DNA of 64,000 nt from Collimonas sp. OK242 (GCF_900107095.1 NZ_FNOR01000019.1:32001-96000); one strand, 5' to 3'; shown: positions 17,584 to 27,313, numbered from the stretch's first letter. The notes: generated by a model not told the origin, from the sequence alone. Made by a program: numbers and translations.

Positions 17584-17612
17584 AAAAAAACCTCGCATTG
17601 CGAGGTTTTTTT
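17584..17612. terminator. Bidirectional terminator between agt-like gene and bamD
   Basis: CCTCGC (17591-17596) and GCGAGG (17600-17605) form a stem flanked by seven A on the left and seven T on the right. It can stop transcription from both convergent genes. Confidence 0.92.
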
Positions 17613-17646
17613 ATGGCCGGGGCGCGACGGCTGTCGCATGCGGCTA

Positions 17647-18459
17647 TTACCAGAATTTCCACCAATGCGTCTTCGCCACCTTGGTGCTGTCGGTGCCGGT
17701 GCCGCCGACATACTTGCTGTTCGGGTAGGTTTTTTTCAGCACGCGCTCGGAGTCGTCGCGCAACTGCTTGAGGCCCAGCGCATCGTAAGATTGCACCATG
17801 ATATACAGCGCTTCCTCAACCGCTGGCGCATCGCGATATTCCTGGATGGCGTTTTGTGCGCGATTGGCGGCAGCCACATACGCGCCGCGCCGATAGTAAT
17901 AGCTGGCGACGTGGACGTCATATTGCGCCAGCGCATTCACCAGATACTTCATGCGTGCCAGCGAATCGGCAGCGTAAGTGCTTTCCGGGAAGCGGACTGC
18001 CACTTGCTTGAAGGCATCGAATGCATCGCGTGCAGCTTTTGGATCGCGCTCGGTAGCATCTTCGCTAGACAAGAAATCGAAAATACTGACCTTGTCATTG
18101 AAATTTACCAGGCCCCGCAAGTAGTACATATAGTCTACGTTAGGGTGATTCGGATGCAGCTTGATGAAGCGGTCAATCGCCGCCAGCGCCTCTGGCTGCT
18201 CGCCTTGCCGGTAATGCGCATAGGCGATATCCATTTGCGCCTGTTGCGCGTAAGTGCCGAACGGGTAACGCGATTCCAGCTTTTCAAAGTACTTAATTGC
18301 CTTATCGTAGCCGCCGCTGTTCATTTCATCCTTGGCCTCCGAGTATAATCGGGGGGCGGACCAGTTTGCGGTTTCATCGACTTTGTCTGGCAATAAGCCA
18401 CACGCAGATAAGGATAGAGCGAATGCGACAGCAGCTAGTTTTAAGAGTCTTTTTTGCAT
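17647..18459 (-). CDS. bamD: Outer membrane protein assembly factor BamD (ComL)
   Basis: Lipoprotein of the BAM complex that inserts beta-barrel proteins into the outer membrane. Start at ATG 18459 (MQKRLLKLAA) gives 270 aa; longer starts add a leader without signal-peptide character. The lipobox is LSAC (Cys about 20). TPR repeats follow, with YSEAKDEMNSGGYDKAIKYFEKLESRYP typical of the family, then PNHPNVDYMYYLRGL. It is divergent from rluD, a conserved arrangement in Beta- and Gammaproteobacteria. Confidence 0.95.
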   Translation of the reverse strand: MQKRLLKLAAVAFALSLSACGLLPDKVDETANWSAPRLYSEAKDEMNSGGYDKAIKYFEKLESRYPFGTYAQQAQMDIAYAHYRQGEQPEALAAIDRFIKLHPNHPNVDYMYYLRGLVNFNDKVSIFDFLSSEDATERDPKAARDAFDAFKQVAVRFPESTYAADSLARMKYLVNALAQYDVHVASYYYRRGAYVAAANRAQNAIQEYRDAPAVEEALYIMVQSYDALGLKQLRDDSERVLKKTYPNSKYVGGTGTDSTKVAKTHWWKFW

Positions 18460-18526
18460 AGTGGTTTGCAAGATTGCGCGTGTTTGCGTGTGGTTTGCGT
18501 GTGTTAACAACGATTGATTATAGCTG

Positions 18527-19579
18527 ATGGGACTTCAAGTGATGTCATTTACCAAGCCAAATTTGGCTGAAAGTCTGCCTGACGCTGATTTTGACGCCAA
18601 TATCGAGGATATTGATAACAGCGTCGACGACGGCGATGCGGCTACTGCCAGCGCGCCGATAGTACTGCAATTGACGCCGGATGTGTGCGGTACGCGTCTG
18701 GATAAAGTGGTTTCAAGCCTGGTGCCGCAATATTCGCGTAGCCGGATCCAGCAATGGATAGAAGCCGGCCACGTCACCGTGGACGGTAAACCCGGCACCA
18801 CGAAAATGACCACCTACGGCGATGAAACCGTCATTGTGCTGCCGCAGCCGGCGCCCGATGAGCAGGCATTCAAGGCGGAAGACATGCCGCTGGACGTGGT
18901 TTATGAAGATGCTGCCATTGTCGTCATCAACAAGCCGGCCGGGCTGGTGGTGCATCCTGCGGCCGGCAACTGGTCTGGTACCTTGCTGAACGGCTTGCTG
19001 TTTCGCTGGCCGTCGCTGGTCGGGGTGCCGCGCGCCGGGATTGTGCATCGCCTGGATAAAGATACCAGCGGCCTGATGGTGGTCGCCAAAACGCTGGAAG
19101 CGCAGACCGATCTGGTGCGCCAGCTGCAGGCCCGCACCGTTAAACGCCAATACCTGGCGCTGGTGTGGGGTTCGCCGCAACTGAATGGAACCGTGGATGC
19201 CGCCATGGCGCGCCATCCGCGCGACCGCATCAAGATGGCGGTATCGGAAAGTTTGATCGCCAAGCCGGCCATCACGCATTATCAGCGGCTGGCGACCGGC
19301 CTGCTGGAGCGCCGCCCGGTCAGTTTGATGGGTTGCCGCCTGGAAACTGGACGCACACACCAGATTCGCGTCCATATGCAGTCTCTTGGCTTTTCACTGG
19401 TGGGCGACGCCTTGTATGGCAAGCAACATCTGATGCCGGCTTTCCCGCGCCAGGCCTTGCATGCATCCCGCCTGGGGCTGATTCATCCTGTCAGCGGCAA
19501 GGCTTGCGAATGGTTTGCGCCGCTGCCGGACGATTTTGCCGCACTGCTGGCGCGCGCCGGCATGAGCGCGCCTGAATAG
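18527..19579 (+). CDS. rluD: 23S rRNA pseudouridine synthase RluD
   Basis: Makes pseudouridines at positions 1911, 1915 and 1917 of helix 69 in 23S rRNA. An S4 RNA-binding domain (GTRLDKVVSSLVPQYSRSRIQQWIEAGHV) precedes the catalytic domain with the active-site Asp in HRLDKDTSGLMVVAKT and the late motif ETGRTHQIRVHM. 350 aa from ATG 18527, or 345 from ATG 18542. About 40 N-terminal acidic residues before the S4 domain are an extension relative to E. coli. Upstream is divergent bamD; pgeF follows after 56 bp. Confidence 0.94.
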   Translation: MGLQVMSFTKPNLAESLPDADFDANIEDIDNSVDDGDAATASAPIVLQLTPDVCGTRLDKVVSSLVPQYSRSRIQQWIEAGHVTVDGKPGTTKMTTYGDETVIVLPQPAPDEQAFKAEDMPLDVVYEDAAIVVINKPAGLVVHPAAGNWSGTLLNGLLFRWPSLVGVPRAGIVHRLDKDTSGLMVVAKTLEAQTDLVRQLQARTVKRQYLALVWGSPQLNGTVDAAMARHPRDRIKMAVSESLIAKPAITHYQRLATGLLERRPVSLMGCRLETGRTHQIRVHMQSLGFSLVGDALYGKQHLMPAFPRQALHASRLGLIHPVSGKACEWFAPLPDDFAALLARAGMSAPE

Positions 19580-19635
19580 GGGCGACTGGCCGTGGCTTTG
19601 CTGATGCAAGAGAACAATCGGAGAACATTCGGCAC

Positions 19636-20427
19636 ATGCAATTAATTATTCCGGACTGGCCTGAACTGCCGCCCAATGTTGGTGCTTTTGCCACCTTGCG
19701 TAGCGGCGGCTGCAGCCGTGCTCCTTATGACGATGGCAACGGCGGCGGCGGCCTGAATCTCGGTACGCATGTCGGTGATCTGCTGCGAGACGTGGAACGC
19801 AACCGTGCGCGCCTGGATAGGTTGCTGCCGGCGTCGCCAGTCTGGCTGTCGCAGGTGCACGGCCATCATGTGATCAATGCTGACGGCTTTGGCGCCGGCG
19901 CGGTAGTGGGAGTCGAAGCGGATGCCGCAATTGCCACCCGGGCCGGCGTGGTGTGTGCGATACAGACTGCCGATTGTCTTCCGGTATTGTTCGCCGATTC
20001 GAATGGCGGCGTGGTCGGCGCAGCGCACGCCGGCTGGCGCGGCCTGGTGGGCGGGGTTTTGCAAAACACGGTGGCGCGCATGCGGGCAGCCGGCGCCGGG
20101 CCGATTTCCGTCTGGCTTGGGGCTGCTATCGGCCCTGAACGATTCGAGGTCGGCGCCGATGTTCTTGCGGCATTTGTCGAGGCTGCAGAACCCGGTCAGG
20201 CGCGGCCGCAAAGCCTGGCGCAAATCGAGGCTTGTTTTACGCCCATCGCCCAAAGGCCAGGCAAATATTTGGCTGATATCTACCAGCTGGCGCGGATCGC
20301 GCTACGCCAGGCAGATGTACAGCATATTCATGGCGGCGGTTTATGCACGGTCAGCGACAGGAATTTCTATTCCTACCGTAGAGATCATGTGACAGGTCGC
20401 ATGGCCTCGCTAATATGGCTAAAATGA
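19636..20427 (+). CDS. pgeF: Peptidoglycan editing factor PgeF (YfiH, laccase-domain protein)
   Basis: Cu-oxidase_4 family protein, 263 aa. In E. coli PgeF prevents mis-incorporation of Ser for Ala in UDP-MurNAc peptides; family members also show purine nucleoside phosphorylase activity. Metal-binding signature residues occur in LSQVHGHHV, IQTADCLPVLFAD, AAHAGWRGLVGG and the end DRNFYSYRRD. The rluD-pgeF order is conserved. It ends 10 bp from the convergent small membrane-protein gene. Confidence 0.92.
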   Translation: MQLIIPDWPELPPNVGAFATLRSGGCSRAPYDDGNGGGGLNLGTHVGDLLRDVERNRARLDRLLPASPVWLSQVHGHHVINADGFGAGAVVGVEADAAIATRAGVVCAIQTADCLPVLFADSNGGVVGAAHAGWRGLVGGVLQNTVARMRAAGAGPISVWLGAAIGPERFEVGADVLAAFVEAAEPGQARPQSLAQIEACFTPIAQRPGKYLADIYQLARIALRQADVQHIHGGGLCTVSDRNFYSYRRDHVTGRMASLIWLK

Positions 20428-20437
20428 GCAGCGCAAC

Positions 20438-20701
20438 TCATTCATCCGTTTTTTCTGAAGAGACGGGCGTTTGAGCGGCTGTGGCAGCCGTTGCGGCAGC
20501 TTTCCGTTGTGCCGCGAGCCGGGCAGAATTTTCAGCGCGCTGTCGATTTCTCTTGCGCTGCGGCGTGCCCATCAGGTATAAAACAATTGTCAAAGGGAGA
20601 ACACCGTAGAGTAAAAATGTCATCACCCCTGCGACTGCGTTAGCTTCGGTAATTGCCATCATGAAGACGACGTAGATCCATGCGATGGCGACGATATGCA
20701 T
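20438..20701 (-). CDS. Small two-helix inner-membrane protein
   Basis: 87 aa from ATG 20701 (MHIVAIAWIYVVFMMAI). Two hydrophobic segments (about 3-20 and 27-45) are followed by a very basic tail (GTPQRKRNRQRAENSARLAAQRK) and an Ala/Thr-rich end, which suggests both ends in the cytoplasm. The open frame continues upstream, but over the start of phaC and without family character, so the short form is preferred. Function unknown; it is divergent from phaC with 69 bp between. Confidence 0.75.
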   Translation of the reverse strand: MHIVAIAWIYVVFMMAITEANAVAGVMTFLLYGVLPLTIVLYLMGTPQRKRNRQRAENSARLAAQRKAAATAATAAQTPVSSEKTDE

Positions 20702-20770
20702 TTGTGTAAGCTGCTTTAGAGTAAATCCGATAAAAGATACACGAAAATAAGCCAAAACAACGGTCACCGC

Positions 20771-22561
20771 ATGAATACGCCTAATTTTTCCGTCTTCGAT
20801 CCCGCCGCATTGTCGCAACTCTCGCAACAATTCAGTCCAACCTTCAATCCGCAATTCCTCCAGCAACTTAGCCATATAGCTGATCCCAATATGTTCCTGG
20901 GCCTCAATCCGCCTGCGCCAAATCATGGCGGCGCTGCAGGCCTGGGCGATCTCGGCATTTCGCTGGACCCCGCTGTGCTGAAAAAGCTGCAGGCCGAATA
21001 CACGCAACAGTTGTCGGCCTTATGGCAGGACATGCTGGCGGCGCGCATCCCGGCCATCGCCGACCGCCGTTTCAGTGCCGCAGCCTGGCATGATAATCCG
21101 GTGTATGCATTCAATGCGGCGGCGTACTTGTTGAATGCCCATTTTCTGAACGCAATGGTCGATGCTCTCGACGCTCCGCCGAAGATCAAACGGAAAATCG
21201 GCTTCACGGTGCAGCAGATGATGGACGCCATGGCGCCTTCGAATTTCCTGGCAACCAATCCGGCGGCCCAGCAGAAAATTGTCGAGACCAATGGCGAGAG
21301 CCTGACCAAGGGCATCGCCCAGATGCTTGCAGACATGCATAAGGGCCGGGTGTCGCAGACCGATGAGTCCGCGTTCGAGGTCGGCAAAGATGTGGCAACC
21401 ACTGAAGGTGCGGTGGTATTTGAGAACGACCTGTTTCAACTGATTCAATACCAGCCGCTCACCGCCAAGGTGTATCAGCGGCCGCTGCTGATCGTACCGC
21501 CGTGCATCAACAAATTCTACATTCTGGATTTGCAGCCGCAGAACTCGCTGGTGCGCTATGCGGTCGAGCAAGGACACAGCGTATTCCTGGTTTCCTGGCG
21601 CAACGCCGATGAGTCAATGGCGCATGCGACCTGGGACCAATACATAGTCGATGGCGCAATCCGGGCGATCCGGGCGGTGCAGGATATATCCGGCCAGGAC
21701 AAGATCAATACGCTCGGTTTTTGTGTCGGCGGCACAATCCTGTCGACCGCCTTGGCGAAACTGGCGGCGGATAAAGTCAATCCGATAGCCAGCCTGACCT
21801 TGCTGACTGCCTTCCTGGATTTTAGCGATACGGGGATTCTGGACGTGTATATCGACGACATGCAAATACGCATGCGGGAGCAAGCCATCGGCCACGGCGG
21901 TTTGATGCCCGGACGCGAGTTCGGCTCGGCCTTTTCCAGCCTGCGCCCCAATGACTTGCTATGGAATTATGTCGAATCGAATTATCTCAAGGGCGAGCAG
22001 CCGACCCCCTTCGATTTGTTGTACTGGAACGCCGACAGCACCAATTTGCCAGGCCCGATGTTTTGCTACTATCTGCGCCATATGTATCTGGATAATTCCT
22101 TGAAAGATGCCGGCAAGCTGACGGTGGACGGGCAGAAAATCGACCTTGGCAAGATAGCTGCGCCGGCCTTTATCTATGCGTCCCGCGAAGATCATATCGT
22201 GCCATGGACATCGGCCTATGCCTCGGTTTCTCTGCTGAATCCCAAAAATCCGAAACAGAATCGCTTCGTGCTCGGCGCCTCGGGTCATATCGCCGGTGTG
22301 ATCAATCCCCCGGCAAAAAAGAAACGCAGCTATTGGACAAGCGACGGGGCCAACAACGGAAGCAACAGGAAAATGGCCGTGGATGCCGAAACCTGGCTGG
22401 CGGCGGCGGTCGAGCACCCTGGCAGCTGGTGGACAGAATGGGCGGAATTCTTGTCCGCGCATGCGGGAAAACAAGTGGCCGCGCCGCGTAAATTAGGAAG
22501 TGCCGAGTATGCCATCATCGAAGCGGCGCCGGGACGGTATGTCAAGGTCAGGGCGGAGTAA
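20771..22561 (+). CDS. phaC: Class I poly(3-hydroxyalkanoate) polymerase PhaC
   Basis: Polymerises (R)-3-hydroxyacyl-CoA into storage polyester at the granule surface. 596 aa fits class I enzymes such as that of Cupriavidus. The catalytic triad is visible: Cys318 in the lipase-like box GFCVGGT, Asp474 in SREDHIVPW and His506 in GASGHIAGV. The N-terminal 200 residues are the poorly conserved class I region, and the Trp-rich segment before the catalytic domain (FLVSWRNADESMAHATWDQY) is typical. phaB follows after 100 bp; no phaA thiolase lies between. Confidence 0.96.
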   Translation: MNTPNFSVFDPAALSQLSQQFSPTFNPQFLQQLSHIADPNMFLGLNPPAPNHGGAAGLGDLGISLDPAVLKKLQAEYTQQLSALWQDMLAARIPAIADRRFSAAAWHDNPVYAFNAAAYLLNAHFLNAMVDALDAPPKIKRKIGFTVQQMMDAMAPSNFLATNPAAQQKIVETNGESLTKGIAQMLADMHKGRVSQTDESAFEVGKDVATTEGAVVFENDLFQLIQYQPLTAKVYQRPLLIVPPCINKFYILDLQPQNSLVRYAVEQGHSVFLVSWRNADESMAHATWDQYIVDGAIRAIRAVQDISGQDKINTLGFCVGGTILSTALAKLAADKVNPIASLTLLTAFLDFSDTGILDVYIDDMQIRMREQAIGHGGLMPGREFGSAFSSLRPNDLLWNYVESNYLKGEQPTPFDLLYWNADSTNLPGPMFCYYLRHMYLDNSLKDAGKLTVDGQKIDLGKIAAPAFIYASREDHIVPWTSAYASVSLLNPKNPKQNRFVLGASGHIAGVINPPAKKKRSYWTSDGANNGSNRKMAVDAETWLAAAVEHPGSWWTEWAEFLSAHAGKQVAAPRKLGSAEYAIIEAAPGRYVKVRAE

Positions 22562-22661
22562 ATAAAACAGCGGAATAATGTAAAACGCAGCGGTACGACT
22601 GCGGGATAGGTAGATAAGACGTAGATGGATTTTCTGAATTGTTTTTTTGAAGGAGACAAAG

Positions 22662-23402
22662 ATGGCAAAGCGAATCGTTTATGTGACAGGGGGAATGGGC
22701 GGCATCGGTACCCCAATTTGTACTCGTCTTTGCACAGATGGTTTTACCGTGGTCGCCGGCTGCGGGCCGAATTCCACGCGCAAGGACAAATGGCTGGCCG
22801 ACATGCGGGCCAAGGGTTTTGATATTCACGCTTCAGAAGGCAATGTCTCCGACTGGGAGTCGACCAAGGCGGCATTTGAGAAGGTCAAGGCTGAAGTCGG
22901 CGAAGTCGATATCCTCATCAACAATGCCGGCATTACGCGCGACGGCCAGTTCCGCAAGATGTCCAAAGCGGATTGGGATGCAGTCATCGATACCAATCTG
23001 AACTCCCTGTTCAACGTCACCAAGCAGGTCATCGACGGCATGGCGGATCGCGGCTGGGGACGGATTGTCAATATTTCATCGGTGAATGGTCAGAAGGGGC
23101 AGTTCGGCCAGACCAACTATTCGACTGCCAAAGCCGGGATTCACGGCTTTACCATGGCGCTGGCGCAGGAAGTGGCGACCAAAGGCGTTACCGTCAATAC
23201 GGTATCTCCCGGCTATGTCGGTACCGACATGGTGCGTTCGATCAGGCCGGACGTGCTGGAAAAGATCGTTGCCGGGATTCCGGTAAAACGTCTGGGTGAG
23301 CCGGAGGAAATCGCTTCCATCATCTCCTGGATCGTGTCGGACGAGGGCGGTTATGCGACAGGCTCCGACTTCTCCTTGAACGGCGGCCTGCACATGGGCT
23401 AA
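22662..23402 (+). CDS. phaB: Acetoacetyl-CoA reductase PhaB
   Basis: NADPH-dependent short-chain dehydrogenase that makes (R)-3-hydroxybutyryl-CoA for PhaC. ATG 22662 (MAKRIVYVTGGMGGIG) is chosen because AAGGAGA lies 8-14 bp upstream; a TTG at 22647 falls before this site. It has the Rossmann TGGMGGIG, NNAG (ILINNAGITRDG), catalytic Ser in ISSVNGQKG and YxxxK in NYSTAKAG. The protein is 246 aa, as usual. The substrate fits its place between phaC and phaR. Confidence 0.95.
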   Translation: MAKRIVYVTGGMGGIGTPICTRLCTDGFTVVAGCGPNSTRKDKWLADMRAKGFDIHASEGNVSDWESTKAAFEKVKAEVGEVDILINNAGITRDGQFRKMSKADWDAVIDTNLNSLFNVTKQVIDGMADRGWGRIVNISSVNGQKGQFGQTNYSTAKAGIHGFTMALAQEVATKGVTVNTVSPGYVGTDMVRSIRPDVLEKIVAGIPVKRLGEPEEIASIISWIVSDEGGYATGSDFSLNGGLHMG

Positions 23403-23473
23403 TGCCGGTTCTCGCGTGGATCGCAGGCCGGTTTTGCGGGCGTGCTATCCACGCGGCTTATCGGAATGCTTGC

Positions 23474-23494
23474 TTCTATTGCAATGCAATAGAA
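23474..23494. promoter_or_regulatory. 21-bp palindrome upstream of phaR, candidate PhaR operator
   Basis: TTCTATTGCA and its exact complement TGCAATAGAA flank a single central A. It lies 28 bp before a perfect TATAAT (23522-23527). PhaR proteins of other bacteria repress their own gene at TGCA-containing sites, and more TGCA motifs follow at 23513-23524, so autoregulation is likely. Confidence 0.55.
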
Positions 23495-23521
23495 CTTCCT
23501 GCAATGGATGCTGCACGTGCA

Positions 23522-23527
23522 TATAAT
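23522..23527 (+). promoter_or_regulatory. -10 element of probable phaR promoter
   Basis: TATAAT exactly matches the sigma-70 -10 consensus, about 100 bp before phaR. CTGCAA at 23499-23504, 17 bp upstream, is only a poor -35 match, which fits a promoter controlled by the adjacent palindrome. Confidence 0.5.
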
Positions 23528-23627
23528 AGGGATGTTCTGTAGCAAAGCTGATTGCAAAAGTAGCAAACAAATAGAAAATAAGTAGCAAATATAAAATGCC
23601 TTATGGGCGCAGCAACCTGGGACTGAA

Positions 23628-24191
23628 ATGACTACTACAAAAAAAATGTCTGAACGTTTGATTAAGAAGTATCCGAATCGTCGCCTGTACGATACGCAAA
23701 CCAGTTCATACATTACCTTGGCAGACGTCAAGCAACTGGTGCTGGACAATGAGGAATTCGTTGTGCTGGACGCCAAGACCGACGACGATCTGACGCGCAG
23801 CATCCTGTTGCAGATTATTCTGGAAGAAGAATCAAACGGCACTCCCATGTTTTCCAGTGCGGCGCTGTCGCAAATCATTCGCTACTACGGCCACGCCATG
23901 CAGGGAATGATGGGTTCCTACCTGGAAAAAAATATCCAGGCTTTCATCGATATCCAGAACAAGCTGACTGAAAATTCCAAGGGGCTTTACGAAGGCAAGC
24001 CTTTCAGCCCGGAGATGTGGGCGCAGTTCATGAATATCCAGGGGCCGATGATGCAGGGCATGATGAGCAACTACATCGAACAGAGCAAAGGCTTGTTCGT
24101 TCAGATGCAGGAACAGATGCAAAACCAGACCAAGAATATGTTCGGCACCTTCCCATTCGCGCCGCCACCGCCGGACAAGACAAAAAAATAA
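23628..24191 (+). CDS. phaR: Polyhydroxyalkanoate synthesis repressor PhaR
   Basis: Granule-associated repressor that senses free polyester surface and controls phasin genes and itself. The highly conserved N-terminal DNA-binding domain reads RLIKKYPNRRLYDTQTSSYI...LADVKQLVLD, and the PHB accumulation regulatory segments follow (RSILLQIILEEE, SQIIRYYGHAMQGMMGSYLE). Met/Gln-rich amphipathic helices in the C-terminal half (IQGPMMQGMMSNYIEQSKG) probably bind granules. It is 187 aa from ATG 23628. Confidence 0.95.
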   Translation: MTTTKKMSERLIKKYPNRRLYDTQTSSYITLADVKQLVLDNEEFVVLDAKTDDDLTRSILLQIILEEESNGTPMFSSAALSQIIRYYGHAMQGMMGSYLEKNIQAFIDIQNKLTENSKGLYEGKPFSPEMWAQFMNIQGPMMQGMMSNYIEQSKGLFVQMQEQMQNQTKNMFGTFPFAPPPPDKTKK

Positions 24192-24292
24192 TCATTCTGA
24201 ACATACCCTGCAGCAGGTTTTAGACCGGCGCAGGGTAACCATGGCAGTGGACGGGGTACAATAGCGACTTTGCTTTGACCCTACCTCCCGTC

Positions 24293-25687
24293 ATGTCCAA
24301 TGTTATTCCCGCAGCGCCTGCTGCACCAGCCACCGCACTAGCCGCCGCCCCCAAAGTTGGTTTCGTCTCGCTTGGTTGTCCTAAGGCACTAGTCGACTCC
24401 GAACAAATCCTGACCCAGCTGCGTGCCGAGGGTTATGAAACTGCCAAGTCGTATGAGGGCGCCGATCTGGTGATCGTCAACACTTGCGGCTTTATCGACG
24501 CTGCGGTGCAAGAGTCGCTGGACGCCATCGGCGAAGCCCTGAGCGAAAACGGCAAAGTCATCGTGACCGGCTGTCTGGGCGCAAAAAAGGATGCTGACGG
24601 CGACGACATCATCCAGAAGATCCATCCCAAAGTATTGGAAGTCACCGGTCCGCATGCGGTCGGCGAAGTCATGTTTGCAGTGCATAAGCACCTGCCCAAG
24701 CCGCATGCGCCGTTCCTCGATCTGTTGCCGCCACAAGGCATCAAGCTGACGCCTAAGCATTTCGCCTATCTGAAAATTTCGGAAGGCTGCAACCATCGTT
24801 GCAGTTTTTGCATCATTCCATCGATGCGTGGCGACCTGGTGTCGCGGCCGATTGCCGATGTCATGCTGGAAGCTGAAAACCTGTTCAAGGCCGGCGTCAA
24901 AGAGTTGCTGGTGATTTCGCAAGACACTAGCGCCTACGGCGTCGATGTCAAGTTCCGCATGGGTTTCTGGAACGGCAAGCCGGTCAAGACCCACATGACG
25001 CAACTGGTCACCGCGCTGGGCGAACTGGCGGCCCAATACGGCGCCTGGGTGCGTCTGCACTATGTGTATCCTTACCCGCACGTCGACCAGATCATTCCGC
25101 TGATGGCGCAGGGCAAGGTGCTGCCATATCTGGACGTACCGCTGCAACATGCCCATCCCGACGTGTTGAAGCGCATGAAGCGTCCGGCCAGCGGCGAAAA
25201 GAATATCGAACGGATTCAAGCCTGGCGCGCAATGTGCCCGGACCTGACCATACGCTCAACCTTCATCGCCGGCTTTCCAGGCGAAACCGATGCAGAGTTC
25301 GACTACCTGCTGGATTTCCTTAAAGAAGCGGAAATCGATCGCCTCGGCTGTTTCGCCTATTCGCCGGTCGAAGGTGCGACCGCCAATGCGCTGGATAATC
25401 CGGTGCCGGAAGAACTGCGCGAAGAGCGCCGTGGACGCGTGATGCAGCTGCAAGAGGAAATTTCCAAGAAGCGCTTGCAGGCCAAAGTCGGCAAGACCAT
25501 GCGGGTGCTGATCGATGAAGTCGATCGTAATGGCGGTATCGGCCGTTCCAGCGCCGATGCACCGGAAATCGATGGCGTGGTCTATGTCAAGCCGCCATAT
25601 GAGCCGCACAAGAAACTGGTGGTTGGCGAGTTTGTCGATGTCACCATCACTGCCTCCGACGCGCATGATTTGTGGGCTGCTGCATGA
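24293..25687 (+). CDS. rimO: Ribosomal protein S12 methylthiotransferase RimO
   Basis: Radical-SAM enzyme that adds a methylthio group to an Asp of ribosomal protein S12. The N-terminal UPF0004 domain carries cluster Cys in [23 protein letters not shown] and VTGCLGAKK; the radical-SAM CxxxCxxC is [10 protein letters not shown]; a TRAM domain ends the protein (from about 390). ATG 24293 gives 464 aa, with about 20 non-conserved Ala/Pro residues first. Its stop overlaps the next gene's ATG in ATGA. Confidence 0.95.
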   Translation: MSNVIPAAPAAPATALAAAPKVGFVSLGCPKALVDSEQILTQLRAEGYETAKSYEGADLVIVNTCGFIDAAVQESLDAIGEALSENGKVIVTGCLGAKKDADGDDIIQKIHPKVLEVTGPHAVGEVMFAVHKHLPKPHAPFLDLLPPQGIKLTPKHFAYLKISEGCNHRCSFCIIPSMRGDLVSRPIADVMLEAENLFKAGVKELLVISQDTSAYGVDVKFRMGFWNGKPVKTHMTQLVTALGELAAQYGAWVRLHYVYPYPHVDQIIPLMAQGKVLPYLDVPLQHAHPDVLKRMKRPASGEKNIERIQAWRAMCPDLTIRSTFIAGFPGETDAEFDYLLDFLKEAEIDRLGCFAYSPVEGATANALDNPVPEELREERRGRVMQLQEEISKKRLQAKVGKTMRVLIDEVDRNGGIGRSSADAPEIDGVVYVKPPYEPHKKLVVGEFVDVTITASDAHDLWAAA

Positions 25688-26130
25688 TGGCAGGGAAGTT
25701 TGCCGCAGCACTGGTGTTAGTGCTTGGTGCTGCTTCCGCTCCGCTATTTGCGGGCAATGATAAGGTAGGCGCTGAGGCTGCCGACGTCGCCACTGCCCCC
25801 GCAGCGCCGAATTTGTTCGCCAAGCCCTTGACCTTGCGCGGCAAGCTGGGCGACGCGCAGATCGAAATGCATTTGCAATTGAAGCCGGATCCGACCGAAG
25901 GCATACAAGGTACTTATACGATTGCCGGCCAATCCACTAAAATCCTGCTGGCCGGCGAATCGGAAAACACCGATGTCATCATGGAAGAATCCATCAATGG
26001 CAAAGATGTCTCCGGCGAGTGGGCCGGAAAACTGGTCGACAATACTTTCAGCGGCACCTGGTCCACCATGGACGATGCGGTGACCAAACCCTTCGTGCTG
26101 ACCGTCCTGACTGCTAAACCCGTTAAATAA
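25684..26130 (+). CDS. Small secreted protein coupled to rimO, function unknown
   Basis: 148 aa with a clear signal peptide ([19 protein letters not shown], cleavage near residue 22). The mature part ([20 protein letters not shown]...[19 protein letters not shown]...[21 protein letters not shown]) has the alternating beta pattern of small extracytoplasmic barrels. It starts in the ATGA that ends rimO, so translation is coupled. The protein family was not recognised. Confidence 0.8.
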   Translation: MMAGKFAAALVLVLGAASAPLFAGNDKVGAEAADVATAPAAPNLFAKPLTLRGKLGDAQIEMHLQLKPDPTEGIQGTYTIAGQSTKILLAGESENTDVIMEESINGKDVSGEWAGKLVDNTFSGTWSTMDDAVTKPFVLTVLTAKPVK

Positions 26131-26149
26131 ATTCTGCTTACTATTGAAC

Positions 26150-27313
26150 ATGCCAAAAAAGACCCCTCAAACCGCATTGATGCACAGCGAATATTGCGCG
26201 CCGCCAGGTTTTGACGCTTTTCCGGTGGCGATTCATCACGCTTCCACGGTGCTGTTCAAGAATGTCGCGGCGATGCGGGCCCGCGACTGGCAGGAAAAGA
26301 GCAGTTATACCTACGGCCTGCACGGCACGCCAACCTCATTCACGTTGGAAGCGCGCCTGGCTGAAATCGAAGGCGGCCGGCATTGCCTGCTCGCGCCGAG
26401 TGGCCTGGCGGCGATCACCATGGTTGATCTGGCCTTGCTGAAGAGCGGTGACGATGTGCTGTTGCCAGACAACGTATATAACCCGAATCGTGAACTCAAC
26501 AACTGGCTGGCCAGGGATTTCGGCATTACAGCCCGTTATTACGATCCTTTGATCGGCGCCGGCATTGCCGATCTGATACAGCCGAATACACGCTTGATCT
26601 GGACCGAAGCGCCGGGCTCGGTATCGATGGAAGTGCCGGATCTTCCTGCTATTTGCGCCGCAGCACATGCCAAGGGCGCGCTGGTGGCGATCGACAACAC
26701 CTGGTCTGCCGGGCTGGCTTTGCGTGCGTTCGATCTTGGCATCGATATCGTGATGCAAGCGCTGACCAAGTACCAGTCGGGCGGATCGGATGTGCTGATG
26801 GGCGCCGTGCTCACCAGAGATCCCGCTTTGAATCAGCGCCTGCAGACTGCGCACATGCGGCTGGGTTTCGGGGTCGGCATGGACGACGCCTATCTTGTGT
26901 TGCGCAGCCTGCCAACCATGAAGTTGCGCTTCGAAGCGCATGATGCAGCGGCACGTACAGTCGCCGCCTGGCTGCAGCAGCAGCCGCAGATCAGCAAGGT
27001 GTTGCATCCGGCTTTTGCGGATTGCCCGGGGCATGAAATCTGGAAGCGTGACTTTAGCGGAGCAGGTGGTTTGTTCTCGGTGCTGTTCGACGCCGGTTAT
27101 AGCGAAGAGCAGACCGACCGCTTCGTCGACAGCTTGAAATTATTCAAGATCGGCTATAGCTGGGGTGGTGCAAACAGTCTCTGTGTTCCTTACCGGATTC
27201 AGAGCATGCGGAAAAACTGGCAGGATCAGGGCGTATTGGTACGCTTCAATATCGGCCTGGAAGATCCGCAGGATTTGATTGCCGATATCGAGCAAGCGTT
27301 CGCTGCCATGTAG
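26150..27313 (+). CDS. metC: Cystathionine beta-lyase
   Basis: PLP-dependent enzyme that cleaves cystathionine to homocysteine, pyruvate and ammonia in methionine synthesis. Cys/Met metabolism family, 387 aa from ATG 26150. PLP-site features are SYTYGLHGTPTS, LLAPSGLAAITM, AIDNTWSAGL and the Schiff-base lysine in QALTKYQSGGSDVLMG; YSWGGANSLC near the end is characteristic of MetC. It starts 19 bp after the secreted-protein gene, so the transcript probably continues from rimO. A terminator follows. Confidence 0.92.
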   Translation: MPKKTPQTALMHSEYCAPPGFDAFPVAIHHASTVLFKNVAAMRARDWQEKSSYTYGLHGTPTSFTLEARLAEIEGGRHCLLAPSGLAAITMVDLALLKSGDDVLLPDNVYNPNRELNNWLARDFGITARYYDPLIGAGIADLIQPNTRLIWTEAPGSVSMEVPDLPAICAAAHAKGALVAIDNTWSAGLALRAFDLGIDIVMQALTKYQSGGSDVLMGAVLTRDPALNQRLQTAHMRLGFGVGMDDAYLVLRSLPTMKLRFEAHDAAARTVAAWLQQQPQISKVLHPAFADCPGHEIWKRDFSGAGGLFSVLFDAGYSEEQTDRFVDSLKLFKIGYSWGGANSLCVPYRIQSMRKNWQDQGVLVRFNIGLEDPQDLIADIEQAFAAM

